Part shown: piece after piece, positions 1 to 8,304 of the stretch | How positions within the stretch are numbered: position 1 is the stretch's first letter | How the letters are laid out: the number at the start of each line of letters is the position of its first letter | NCBI GenBank assembly: GCA_020025635.1 | Contig: JAHHRU010000016.1 | Coordinates: 1 to 41,612 of the forward strand | Source: Allofournierella sp. | GTDB lineage: Bacteria; Bacillota; Clostridia; Oscillospirales; Ruminococcaceae | Length of the DNA: 41,612 nt | Direction of reading: 5' to 3' | Position numbers and translations under genes: made by a program | The notes under the pieces: generated by a model | Databases searched by the model: none | The model's input: the letters and a program-made list of their open reading frames with translations, nothing else | Told to the model about the DNA's origin: nothing

Positions 1-3000
1 TCGGCTCCTCGGTGGGCTTGGGCGTGGGTCCAGCCGGTTCTTCCTTTGTCCAGCAGGCAGTAGCGGTCACATTTTCACCGGGCATTGTAAAGCTGGTCAA
101 CGCCGCCGAGGCCTCCTGCAGAGAAACACTCTCCGGGGTCACGCTCCAGCCGCTGAACACAAAGCCTTCTTTGCTGCCCGCATCCAGCTGCACGGTTTCC
201 CCCGGTTTATATGTGCCGGCACCGGTGATTTTTGCAGCACTGTCCTTCACTGTTACATCATACAGGTTTTCAAACTGAGCCGTCAGCACAACCGGGTTGG
301 CAGGCATGGCAAAGAAAAGCGGGTTTTCTGTTTTCTGCTCTTCGGTCAGCTCTATGCCCTCGGCCAGCCAGCCGGTGAAATACTGGTTTTGCCTCTCGGT
401 TGCTGTGGCAGCCACGTTCTGGTTTGCCGCATAGCTGCCGGAGCCGCTGCCTCCGGTTACCGCAAGGGGGTACACCGGGGTGTTCTGGCTCAAAAGCACA
501 TCGTCCAGATGATAAGCACCATGGGATGTGCCGTCGTTTTGGTTGCCCACGATAATGTCCATCTTGCAGGCATCCGGGTATTGGGCCAAAACGGCGGGTT
601 CGATGACAGTGCTCACCTGGACCCATCCGTCTGCGGCCGACACCGTTTTGTACTGCACCGGGATCGCCGCACCCAGATTGCTGCCCTGTTCATTCCGCAG
701 GATCACGGCAATGCCCATATTGTGGGGCTTGTCATCATCCACCCGGACCCATGCAGAAACCTCATAAGGGGTTTGTGCCAGGGGCAGCTCTGCGGATTCA
801 ATGCGATACTGCACGCCCTTATGAGCATAGCCCTTGCCATCCACCATCTGGTGGCTGTCGGTGGTGTTCACCTTGGCAGATTTTGTACCTTCGTGGGCCG
901 TCTGGGAATCGATCTCCACCTGAATTCCTTCGCCCTCTGTACCCGGATAGGTATTCCAGCCCTCAAAATCATTTTCAAAGCCGGGGTTCTGGATCTGGTT
1001 GCCGGGTGCGGCGGAATGCACCGTTACAGTGCATTCTGCGCTGGCTCCGCCGTCCTGGGCAACAGCGGTGATCACCGCTGTGCCCGCATTCAAAGCCAGC
1101 ACCGTTCCATCTGCCTTGACTGCCGCCACATCGGCATCCCCGGATGCAAAGCGAACGGTTTGGTTGCCTGCGTTTTCAGGCTGGACCTTTGCGGTGAGCC
1201 GGGCCGTTTCACCGGCCTTCAAGTCAAGCGTTCCGGGCTCCAGCGTGATGCCGCTGACAGGGATCTGGGCCTCTTTGAACCGGGCCTTCAGGACCACCGG
1301 GCCTTCCGGCATGGTAAAGGTCAGTGTTTCACTCTTTTGCTGCTGCTCGGTAAGCTCCAGGCCCTCGGCGGTCCAGCCCACAAAGGCCTGTCCTGCCGGG
1401 GTGGATGCGGTCACCGTCACAGCAGCACCGGCCGGGTACTCACCGGCCCCCTCGCCGCCTTCAACGGTTACAGGGAAAGCCGCTGTGGTCCCCTCCACAG
1501 TCACCTTGCAGGTGGCCGCAGGGGTTTCATAGCCCTTTGCGTGTACGCTGATGTCGGTTTTGCCGGGGCGTAGACCAAACACTACGCCGGAATCGGAAAT
1601 GCGTGCTACTTCGTATTCCACCGAATCCCACACAAGCTCCATATCCGCATCAATGTCTGTGGTCACAACAGCCTTTAAGGGCACTTCCTGACCCACCTGA
1701 ACGGTCAGCTCATTCGGCTGCAGCTCGATGGCCGTGGGCTTAGGTTCGATCACAGGCTCGCCGATGCGCAGATCATCATACAAAATGGTGCTCACGTTGC
1801 CTGCTCCGCCGTCATCCCACGGGTCTCCGATCTTGATCACGCCAAAACCGGGTGCCTCCAGGGTACCCACCGGGGTACCGTCGATGAAGAGTGTGCAGCT
1901 GCCGGGGTTGGAATAATCCCATTTCAGCTCATGCCAGCCTTCGCTGCGCTGGATGCTTGTTTTGTGCCAATCTTTTCCGATGCGTGTCACATAGACATCG
2001 GCGCTTTGCCGCACATTTACACCGATAGCGGCCCAATCGCTGGCTGCCGGAACCACATTTGCAATGGAGGCGGTCATTGCCTCTTTCTGCATGGTATCGT
2101 ACATCCAGATCGAAACGGTCTTATTCTGAATGCCGGGCAGCTGACGTTCGATCAGATCCTTGCCTTCATCCGTTTCATAGCTGAACCGGCCGGCATGGGC
2201 AGTCTTGTCGGTGCGGGAGGGTGTGCCTGCCGAATGCTTCCATGCGGAAAAATCCGGATCGGCAAAGCTTTCAAAAACCAGTGCGGGGTCTTTGTCGGAC
2301 GTGGTAAAGCTGCGCACCTCACTGGTGGCCTGGGTTCCATTCAGCCGGTCTTCCAGTGCCGTGACACGCCAATAGAAGGTGGTGCCGGTTTTCAGCCCGC
2401 TGATTTTCGCGCTGGTGGTGTTGACCGTTACGCTTTGCAGGATGGTGCCAAAATCGGCAGAATCCGATACCTGCACCAAATAGCTGCCCGCGCCCTCAAC
2501 CGGCTTCCAGCTGAGGTCTGCCCCGCTTTCAAGGCTCACATCCTGGGCGCCGTTTTCAGGAAGGAGCAGCTCGGGCGCTTTCACCTGGACCCCTTCGATT
2601 TTGCGGTATTCATCGGAATAAAGGCCGACTTTTGAAATTTCAAAGTGATCTTTGCCCTGGACCTCTTCGATTTTGGAACCGGGTTTTACCGCAAAGTTCT
2701 TTGACTCGGCCGATACAAAGCCGATGTCGGTCCCTGCGTCAAAAACCGGGTTGTTGGCAATGGCCTTGGCCTCATCCTTTGCCACCTGGCAGATGCTGCC
2801 GTAAGGATTGCTGACACCCACCATGATGTTGTTCTGGATGTCTGCCCCGCCGGGCCGGCTGCCCCATTTGCTGATCTTATCCGAGCACTGCGAGCAGTTT
2901 TCGGTTTCAGAAAAATCCACCTCGAACATTTCGGGATAATTCTGCTTCCACTTTTGCGCATCGAACTTGCTGTCATGGGTCAGAACATCCCACTCGGCAT

Positions 3001-4894
3001 AACATACGCCGCCCGGCACATGGCTTGCCTTGTGCGCCCAGCCTTTGCCCCGGTCGTCCCAATGAATGCCCACACCGCTGTTCGAATTCAAAAGGATATT
3101 TCCGGTGATCACATTGTCACGGCCGCCGCCAACAAGGAACACACGGCCGGGCATGTTCACGATCAGGTTGTTTTTGATCCTGGTGCCGGAGATCATGTCA
3201 TCCAGGTACACAGCGGAAGAACCGCCGCCGGAATTGCTCACCATATCGTGAATATAGTTGTTCTCGATGCGGGTGCCCCGGCCGGTCCAGTTGCGCACGG
3301 AATAGATGGCGCCGGAGTCGGCCGTTTCATAGCAGACGTTGGAGATATCGTTGTTTGCGATCAGGTTGTTGTTGCCGTTGAAGGCAATGGCCTGATGGGG
3401 TGCGTTGGTGATCTTGTTGTTGGTTGCCGAAAGGCCCACACCATCCAGGAACACAGCCGGTGAATAGGTGCGTTTGATAACGGCGTAGTCCTCAAAGCTG
3501 CAGTTGTCCACTTTGTTGTTGGCCGCAGTCAGGGTGAAGCGGTCACCGCCCGTTACCGTTACGCCACCCGCACCGGTGCGGTAGAAGTCGCAGCTCTGAA
3601 CGGTGTTGTCATGGCCTGCATCCACAATGACGCCCTTTTGGCCCATGTTGGTGAATTTGCAGCCGGCAACCAGAACATTGCCGCAGTTGACCAGCTCCAT
3701 TGCGCTGCCGTTGCCCATGGTAAATTCCAGATGCTTGATCTGAACATGAGAAACATCCGTCAGCTTGAAGAAAGGATCTCCCATTACCGAAAATTCCACC
3801 TTGCTGTCTGCCAGATCCTTTTTGGGGTACAGGTAGAATTTGTTGGTTTCACGGTCCAGATACCATTCGCCGGGAGCATCCAGCTCACACAGCATATTGT
3901 AAACATAGAATTCCACGCCGTTGGCGCCCGCTTCTCTTGCGCCGTAGCGGGATGGCTCTTTGCCTGTAAACTGAAGATACGAAACGCCTTTGCGCTCGAT
4001 CCGCTCCAGTTTTTGCAGTGAAATATTGTCCTCTGCCCAGCGCCAGCAGAAATAGCCAAAGGTCCAGGCATCCGGCTCTTTGATCCATTTTTCGTACTTT
4101 CCGGGCAGTTTGCTTTCTTTCAGGCTCCAGATGGGGCCGGGCTGCTGGAGATATTCTTCCTCGGTAAATTTGCAGGGCACCCGGCTGCCTGCTTCTTTGG
4201 AGCACACCGGGCAGCTTCCATCCGGATCTGCCATGTGATCACGGGGCACAAACCCACTGCGGTCGATGGTGTCGTGCCGCAGGAATTTTTCTCCCTCATT
4301 GGGGAAGCGTGCCAGATGATACTGCTCGCCGTCCACCGCCACAGTAAGCGGCGGCGGAAGCTCCGGCCAGCCATAGCCCACTTTGGGGATCGCAGCAATG
4401 TTGGTGAGTCCCAATGCGGTCATATCGCAGACCAGCACCTTGTTCCGGGAGGATTCCGGCAGGCGCTCGAGCACAGCCGGATCGGTTACCTGAGAAAAAT
4501 CTTTTGCCTGAGCATTTGCACCGCCGGTAAACACCACCTGCTCTTTGGGAAGTGCCTGCCATACGATCTCTTTTCCGGCTTCGCCGGAGTCTTCGGCGGT
4601 CAATTCAAAGGATTCGGCGCTGCGTGCGTACAGACCACCCGCAATGTTTACGGTGATCCCTCCTGCGGGAAGGCCCGCTTTTTTGATTTCACGCACTTTG
4701 GCGCGGGCACCCTCCAGTGTTTTGAGGGGTGCGTCCAAGGTACCGGCAGCCGCATCGTTTCCGTTTGGAGAAACATACAGCTGCATTCCCTGAGCGGACG
4801 TGTCTGCGGCATAAACGGGAAGCGCCGAGGTGAACACGGAGAATCCCATAAGCGCAGACAACACCGCACTCAGGATTTTTTTGCCTTTCTTCAA
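1..4894 (-). CDS. Large secreted right-handed beta-helix protein, probable carbohydrate-active enzyme (C-terminus beyond the window)
   Basis: Open frame of 1631 codons from a TTG start, running off the left edge without a stop. The TTG is chosen because AGGAG lies 9 nt upstream and the product then begins with a clean signal peptide (KKGKK, a hydrophobic stretch, cleavage after VYA at about residue 29). Domains seen in order: an N-terminal beta-helix entry beginning YVSPNGNDAAAGT (about 37-130); an insert with CPVC and other cysteines; a right-handed beta-helix with many Asn-ladder turns (about 385-600); a fibronectin-III-like module (about 768-865); a LamG-like module (about 875-1050); two Ig-like Big_2 modules (about 1052-1138 and 1212-1295); divergent InlB-type repeats (about 1140-1210, 1482-1541, 1542-1612); and a CBM4/9-like module (about 1300-1480). 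The beta-helix resembles polysaccharide-active families such as GH141 or GH120; that is inference and the substrate is unknown. It probably acts outside the cell on plant or host glycans. Confidence 0.88.
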   Translation of the reverse strand, partial: MKKGKKILSAVLSALMGFSVFTSALPVYAADTSAQGMQLYVSPNGNDAAAGTLDAPLKTLEGARAKVREIKKAGLPAGGITVNIAGGLYARSAESFELTAEDSGEAGKEIVWQALPKEQVVFTGGANAQAKDFSQVTDPAVLERLPESSRNKVLVCDMTALGLTNIAAIPKVGYGWPELPPPLTVAVDGEQYHLARFPNEGEKFLRHDTIDRSGFVPRDHMADPDGSCPVCSKEAGSRVPCKFTEEEYLQQPGPIWSLKESKLPGKYEKWIKEPDAWTFGYFCWRWAEDNISLQKLERIERKGVSYLQFTGKEPSRYGAREAGANGVEFYVYNMLCELDAPGEWYLDRETNKFYLYPKKDLADSKVEFSVMGDPFFKLTDVSHVQIKHLEFTMGNGSAMELVNCGNVLVAGCKFTNMGQKGVIVDAGHDNTVQSCDFYRTGAGGVTVTGGDRFTLTAANNKVDNCSFEDYAVIKRTYSPAVFLDGVGLSATNNKITNAPHQAIAFNGNNNLIANNDISNVCYETADSGAIYSVRNWTGRGTRIENNYIHDMVSNSGGGSSAVYLDDMISGTRIKNNLIVNMPGRVFLVGGGRDNVITGNILLNSNSGVGIHWDDRGKGWAHKASHVPGGVCYAEWDVLTHDSKFDAQKWKQNYPEMFEVDFSETENCSQCSDKISKWGSRPGGADIQNNIMVGVSNPYGSICQVAKDEAKAIANNPVFDAGTDIGFVSAESKNFAVKPGSKIEEVQGKDHFEISKVGLYSDEYRKIEGVQVKAPELLLPENGAQDVSLESGADLSWKPVEGAGSYLVQVSDSADFGTILQSVTVNTTSAKISGLKTGTTFYWRVTALEDRLNGTQATSEVRSFTTSDKDPALVFESFADPDFSAWKHSAGTPSRTDKTAHAGRFSYETDEGKDLIERQLPGIQNKTVSIWMYDTMQKEAMTASIANVVPAASDWAAIGVNVRQSADVYVTRIGKDWHKTSIQRSEGWHELKWDYSNPGSCTLFIDGTPVGTLEAPGFGVIKIGDPWDDGGAGNVSTILYDDLRIGEPVIEPKPTAIELQPNELTVQVGQEVPLKAVVTTDIDADMELVWDSVEYEVARISDSGVVFGLRPGKTDISVHAKGYETPAATCKVTVEGTTAAFPVTVEGGEGAGEYPAGAAVTVTASTPAGQAFVGWTAEGLELTEQQQKSETLTFTMPEGPVVLKARFKEAQIPVSGITLEPGTLDLKAGETARLTAKVQPENAGNQTVRFASGDADVAAVKADGTVLALNAGTAVITAVAQDGGASAECTVTVHSAAPGNQIQNPGFENDFEGWNTYPGTEGEGIQVEIDSQTAHEGTKSAKVNTTDSHQMVDGKGYAHKGVQYRIESAELPLAQTPYEVSAWVRVDDDKPHNMGIAVILRNEQGSNLGAAIPVQYKTVSAADGWVQVSTVIEPAVLAQYPDACKMDIIVGNQNDGTSHGAYHLDDVLLSQNTPVYPLAVTGGSGSGSYAANQNVAATATERQNQYFTGWLAEGIELTEEQKTENPLFFAMPANPVVLTAQFENLYDVTVKDSAAKITGAGTYKPGETVQLDAGSKEGFVFSGWSVTPESVSLQEASAALTSFTMPGENVTATACWTKEEPAGPTPKPTEEP

Positions 4895-5134
4895 AATAAC
4901 TCACTCCTTTTTTTGATTTTGCCTGTTTCAAACGGAGTCCGCAAAGGTTCTGATCCCCGTTTTCCACAAAGCTTAAAGAGGTCACAGCAAGTATGTCCAG
5001 CATAGCGTGAAGAGACCCTTTCGGTATAGTGCAAAAAAGGAGAATAAGTTAAAAAACCACGTTTAAAAAAGGAAAAAAGCTCTAAACTTGGAAAAATCTC
5101 AAATCAGAACCACCTCTCGATGCATCCAATTTAC

Positions 5135-5179
5135 AAAAAAGCAGCCTTACCCCAGCTTCTGCCGGAGTAAGGCTGCTTT
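5135..5179 (-). terminator. Strong hairpin with T-run, no obvious gene directly upstream
   Basis: A perfect 13-bp stem (AAAGCAGCCTTAC at 5138-5150 with its complement at 5167-5179), a 16-nt loop and a run of six T on the minus strand. It lies about 85 bp past the terminator of the aldo/keto reductase gene and about 240 bp before the secreted protein gene. It may be a second tandem terminator, the end of a small RNA, or a leader attenuator of the downstream gene. Confidence 0.7.
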
Positions 5180-5264
5180 ATGAAAATGCATTTGCATCCC
5201 TTTTTCAGATATGGCGCAGCCGCCCGTTCAAGTCTTGAACCGGACAAGATCCTTTAAAAGCCCA

Positions 5265-5298
5265 AAAAGGCCGTGACACTGTTGTGTCACGGCCTTTT
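5265..5298 (-). terminator. Rho-independent terminator of the aldo/keto reductase gene
   Basis: A perfect 15-bp stem AAAAGGCCGTGACAC with its complement, a 4-nt loop and a following T-run on the minus strand. It starts 20 bp after the reductase stop codon. Because the stem carries A and T tails on both sides it could work in either direction. Confidence 0.85.
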
Positions 5299-5317
5299 GA
5301 TTGTTTTGGGGAACGGC

Positions 5318-6451
5318 TCACGCTTTTTTCTGCTGCTCCCGGTTCAGTGCATCCAGCTCTTTCATTTTATCGGGGATCTGGATGTGCTGCGGGCACACCT
5401 TCACGCATTTGCCGCAGGCACGGCACTGCTCGGGCCATGCGGCCTGGGGCAGGTCCGAAAGCGTTTTCGCAAAGGAGCCGGTGCTGCGCTTCACGGCGCA
5501 GTCATTGTAAACCTTGAATACGCCCGGGATGTCCACTCCGAAGGGGCAGGGCATGCAGTAGCTGCATCCGGTGCAGGGGATGCGCTGGGCCTTTGTGTCG
5601 ATCTCCAGCGCCTGGGCCAGCACCTTCTGCTCTGTTTCGGAAAGGGGTGCGAAGGGGTCAAAGGTGGAAAGATTGTCCGCCATCTGCTCCTCATTGCTCA
5701 TGCCGGAAAGCACCACCATCACATTGGGCTTGGAAGCCGCATACCGGATGGCCCAGGATGCGATGCTGCGGCTGGGGGCCGCCTCTTTCAGCAAAGCCTC
5801 GGCCTCAGGGCAGAGCTTTGCCAGCGCACCACCCCGGACCGGCTCCATCACCACGCAGGGCAGGCCGAACTCCTCCAGGATCTCATACTGCTCTTTGGCC
5901 CGCTGCAGGGTCCAGTCCAGGTAATTCAGCTGGATCTGGGCAAAATCCCAGGGGTGCGCCTCACAAATCTCGCGCAAAACCTCGGGGGTATCGTGGAACG
6001 AAAAGCCCAGCCGGCGGATGATGCCCTCTTCCTTCTTTTTGGCAAGGAAATCATAAACGCCCATTTTTTCCATCTTGTCAAAGCGTTCCTTGTCCAGCGC
6101 ATGGCAGAGATAGAAATCAAAATAGCCCACCCGGCATTTTTTCAGCTGGTCGGCAAAGATCTCTTCCACATGCTCCGGGCTCTGGGCCATCCAGACCGGC
6201 ATTTTGGTTGCAAGGTAGAAGGAATCCCGGGGGTATTCGGCCAGAGCCTCCCCCACGAAATCCTCCGATTCGCCCCCATGGTAGCGGTAAGCGGTGTCAA
6301 AATAATTGATGCCGCTTTGAAAGGCTTTTGCCACCATTTCCCGGGCCTTTTTTCGGTCGATGGCGCCCTCCTGCGTCTGCGGCAGCCGCATGCAGCCCAT
6401 TCCCAGCAAAGACGGGCGGCAGCTAAGTTTTTCCTGTCTGCGATATTCCAT
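5318..6451 (-). CDS. Aldo/keto reductase with C-terminal double 4Fe-4S ferredoxin domain
   Basis: 377 residues. The N-terminal two-thirds is an aldo/keto reductase TIM barrel (PF00248). The expected catalytic tetrad is visible as Asp52, Tyr57, Lys83 and His117 (NYFDTAYRYHG, ATKMPVW, YLCHALD). The C-terminal part carries two iron-sulfur motifs, CTGCSYCMPCP at 293-303 and CRACGKCVKVCP at 343-354, so the enzyme probably couples substrate reduction to ferredoxin-type electron transfer in the cytoplasm. This fused architecture is common in Clostridia; the substrate is not known. The start ATG has GGAGAG upstream. Only 33 bp separate the start from the terminator-like hairpin after the tRNA genes, and I see no separate promoter in that space. 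Confidence 0.93.
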   Translation of the reverse strand: MEYRRQEKLSCRPSLLGMGCMRLPQTQEGAIDRKKAREMVAKAFQSGINYFDTAYRYHGGESEDFVGEALAEYPRDSFYLATKMPVWMAQSPEHVEEIFADQLKKCRVGYFDFYLCHALDKERFDKMEKMGVYDFLAKKKEEGIIRRLGFSFHDTPEVLREICEAHPWDFAQIQLNYLDWTLQRAKEQYEILEEFGLPCVVMEPVRGGALAKLCPEAEALLKEAAPSRSIASWAIRYAASKPNVMVVLSGMSNEEQMADNLSTFDPFAPLSETEQKVLAQALEIDTKAQRIPCTGCSYCMPCPFGVDIPGVFKVYNDCAVKRSTGSFAKTLSDLPQAAWPEQCRACGKCVKVCPQHIQIPDKMKELDALNREQQKKA

Positions 6452-6484
6452 AACAGTCTCTCCTCTTTTCCTTCCGGATATCCA

Positions 6485-6521
6485 AAAAGGTCCGAATCTG
6501 AACTTCAGATTCGGACCTTTT
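6485..6521 (-). terminator. Terminator hairpin after the tRNA-Glu gene
   Basis: A perfect 17-bp stem (arms 6485-6501 and 6505-6521) with a 3-nt loop, followed on the minus strand by TTTTT. It starts 4 bp after the tRNA-Glu CCA end and ends 33 bp before the aldo/keto reductase start. It should end the tRNA transcript unless read through. Confidence 0.87.
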
Positions 6522-6525
6522 GTTT

Positions 6526-6600
6526 TGGTGACCCGTCCGGGAATCGAACCCGGGTTACCGCCGTGAAAGGGCGATGTCTTGACCGCTTGACCAACGGGCC
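6526..6600 (-). tRNA. tRNA-Glu (anticodon TTC)
   Basis: 75 nt including an encoded CCA end. The acceptor arm is GGCCCGT paired with ACGGGTC, the anticodon loop is CTTTCAC giving TTC, and the T-arm contains GGTTCGATTCC. It is the second tRNA of a two-tRNA transcript with tRNA-Met. Confidence 0.96.
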
Positions 6601-6606
6601 TAGAAT

Positions 6607-6688
6607 ATACAAGGCTTAGCTAGAATGTCCGAGCTTTCATCACTCACTATTGCGGGCAACCCCCGTCCATTTTAGCTAAACCTTGTAT
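6607..6688. repeat. 16-bp inverted repeat in the spacer between the two tRNA genes
   Basis: ATACAAGGCTTAGCTA at 6607-6622 is complementary, with one mismatch, to 6673-6688. The 50-bp interior has no coding frame. In the precursor RNA the arms would fold the entire tRNA-Met/tRNA-Glu spacer into one long stem-loop. It might guide processing of the precursor or be the remains of a small inserted element. Confidence 0.7.
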
Positions 6689-6692
6689 GGAA

Positions 6693-6769
6693 TGGTAGCG
6701 GTAACTGGATTCGAACCGGTGACACTTCGGGTATGAACCGAATGCTCTAGCCAACTGAGCTATACCGCC
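6693..6769 (-). tRNA. tRNA-Met, elongator (anticodon CAT)
   Basis: 77 nt with an encoded CCA end. The anticodon loop TTCATAC is flanked by TTCGG/CCGAA. It lacks the three consecutive G-C pairs of initiator tRNAs, and its first part (GGCGGTATAGCTCAGTTGGC) closely matches elongator tRNA-Met of Bacillus. tRNA-Ile2 (lysidine-modified CAT) is the alternative but fits less well. It is first in the transcript, ahead of tRNA-Glu. Confidence 0.93.
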
Positions 6770-6797
6770 ATAACGCATTCTCAAAGAGTGCTTTATT

Positions 6798-6826
6798 ATT
6801 ATATTAAATGAGAGAAGGTTTGTCAA
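6798..6826 (-). promoter_or_regulatory. Consensus sigma-A promoter of the tRNA-Met/tRNA-Glu operon
   Basis: On the minus strand TTGACA (6826-6821), a 17-bp spacer and TATAAT (6803-6798), both perfect consensus. The tRNA-Met 5' end is about 28 bp downstream of the -10 box, as expected for a strong stable-RNA promoter. Confidence 0.93.
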
Positions 6827-6899
6827 TAGTTTTTTCATATTTTCTGGCTTTATTCGGTGTTTTTTCCCGTCTCTCCCCTCTGTGCCTCCAAAACCAGGC

Positions 6900-6942
6900 A
6901 AAAAGGCCCAAAAGCAGAGCTTTTCTGCCTTTGGGCCTTTTT
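6900..6942 (-). terminator. Terminator of serS
   Basis: AAAAAGGCCCAAA pairs with TTTGGGCCTTTTT, extended by GCAGA/TCTGC after one mismatch. On the minus strand it ends in TTTTT, 32 bp beyond the serS stop. Confidence 0.87.
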
Positions 6943-6974
6943 ATAATTTGCTATATTTTGCCAGTTCTGCCTGA

Positions 6975-8285
6975 TTATGCCTTCTTGGGAACCAGCTTTT
7001 CCTTGCCGCCCATGTAGGGGCGCAGGGCCTCGGGGATGCGCACCGAGCCGTCGGCCTGCAGGTTGTTTTCCAGCAGGGCGATGAGCATGCGCGGAGGTGC
7101 CACGCAGGTGTTGTTCAGGGTGTGGGGCAGATAGGTGCGGCCGTCCTCGCCCTTTACACGGATCTTCAAACGGCGGCTCTGGGCATCGCCCAGGTTGGAG
7201 CAGCTGCAAACCTCGAAGTACTTCTGCTGACGGGGGCTCCATGCCTCGATGTCGCAGCTCTTCACCTTCAGGTCGGCCAGATCGCCGGAGCAGCACTCCA
7301 GCTGGCGCACAGGGATATCCAAAGTGCGGAACAGCTCCACCGAGTTTTTCCACAGCTTATCGTACCACTCCATGCTCTCTTCCGGCTTGCAGACCACGAT
7401 CATCTCCTGCTTTTCGAACTGGTGGATGCGGTAAACGCCCCGCTCCTCCAGGCCGTGGGAGCCCTTCTCCTTGCGGAAGCAGGGGCTGTAACTGGTGAGG
7501 GTCTGGGGCAGGCTCTCTTCGGGCAGGATCTGATCCACAAAGCGGCCGATCATGGTGTGCTCGCTGGTGCCGATCAGATACAGGTCCTCGCCTTCGATCT
7601 TGTACATCATGGCATCCATTTCCGGGAAGCTCATAACGCCCTGCACCACACTGCCGTGCATCATAAAGGGCGGGATCACATAGGTGAAGCCCTTTTTGTC
7701 GATCATAAAGTCACGGGCGTAAGCCAGAACCGCCTCATGCAGGCGGGCAATGTCGCCCATCAGGTAGTAGAAACCATTGCCGGCCACACGGCGGGCAGCA
7801 TCCAGATCGATGCCGTCAAAGCTTTCCATGATCTGGGCGTGGTAAGGGATCTCGAAATCGGGAACCACCGGCTCGCCGAACTTCTCCACCTCCACGTTGC
7901 AGCTGTCATCGGGGCCGATGGGCACGCTGGCATCGATCATATTGGGGATGGTGTACATGATCTCACGGATCTTTTCTTCCAGCTGGGCTTCCTTTTCTTC
8001 CAGCTCCTTCAGGCGCTGGGCGTTTGCGGTCACTTCCGCCTTGGCGGCCTCGGCCTCTTCCAGCTTGGAGGGGTCCTTCTTGGCCTGGCCCATCAGCATG
8101 CCCACCTTTTTGGACAGGGCATTGCGGGAGGCCCGCAGGGTGTTGGCCTCGGTCATAACGGCACGGTTCTCGGTATCCAGCGCAATGACCTCATCCACCA
8201 GGGGCAGCTTGGCTTCCTGGAATTTCTTTTTGATGTTTTCCTTTACCAGTTCCGGGTTTTCCCGGACGAAACGAATGTCCAACAT
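6975..8285 (-). CDS. serS: Seryl-tRNA synthetase
   Basis: 436 residues; charges tRNA-Ser (and selenocysteine tRNA) with serine in the cytoplasm. The N-terminal third is the charged antiparallel coiled-coil arm that contacts the long variable arm of tRNA-Ser. The class II core follows, with motif 2 around FRKEKGSHG...GVYRIHQFEK and motif 3 near the C-terminus (NNTCVAPPRMLIALLENN). The start is the ATG of MLDIRFVREN, preceded by GAGGG; an upstream in-frame ATG at 8342 would overlap parB and add an unconserved leader. It begins 19 bp after parB and is probably cotranscribed with parA-parB. No T-box leader is visible. Confidence 0.97.
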   Translation of the reverse strand: MLDIRFVRENPELVKENIKKKFQEAKLPLVDEVIALDTENRAVMTEANTLRASRNALSKKVGMLMGQAKKDPSKLEEAEAAKAEVTANAQRLKELEEKEAQLEEKIREIMYTIPNMIDASVPIGPDDSCNVEVEKFGEPVVPDFEIPYHAQIMESFDGIDLDAARRVAGNGFYYLMGDIARLHEAVLAYARDFMIDKKGFTYVIPPFMMHGSVVQGVMSFPEMDAMMYKIEGEDLYLIGTSEHTMIGRFVDQILPEESLPQTLTSYSPCFRKEKGSHGLEERGVYRIHQFEKQEMIVVCKPEESMEWYDKLWKNSVELFRTLDIPVRQLECCSGDLADLKVKSCDIEAWSPRQQKYFEVCSCSNLGDAQSRRLKIRVKGEDGRTYLPHTLNNTCVAPPRMLIALLENNLQADGSVRIPEALRPYMGGKEKLVPKKA

Positions 8286-8304
8286 GGCAATATCCCTCTT
8301 TTTA

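Larger units (their letters stand above)
4895..5317. other. 423-bp gene-free gap between the beta-helix gene and the aldo/keto reductase
   Basis: No credible coding frame. It holds two terminator-like hairpins (listed separately) and a short perfect palindrome GTTCAAG-T-CTTGAAC at 5227-5241, which could be an operator or chance. The 240 bp directly upstream of the TTG start at 4894 is AT-rich on the minus strand, but I could not find a convincing promoter there. Confidence 0.6.

Noticed and set aside
6601..6692. A third, degenerate tRNA between tRNA-Met and tRNA-Glu
   Set aside because: The arms of the inverted repeat do not form a cloverleaf, and no T-arm or anticodon loop can be placed.
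6693..6769. tRNA-Met as the initiator form
   Set aside because: It lacks the three G-C pairs next to the anticodon loop that mark initiator tRNA.
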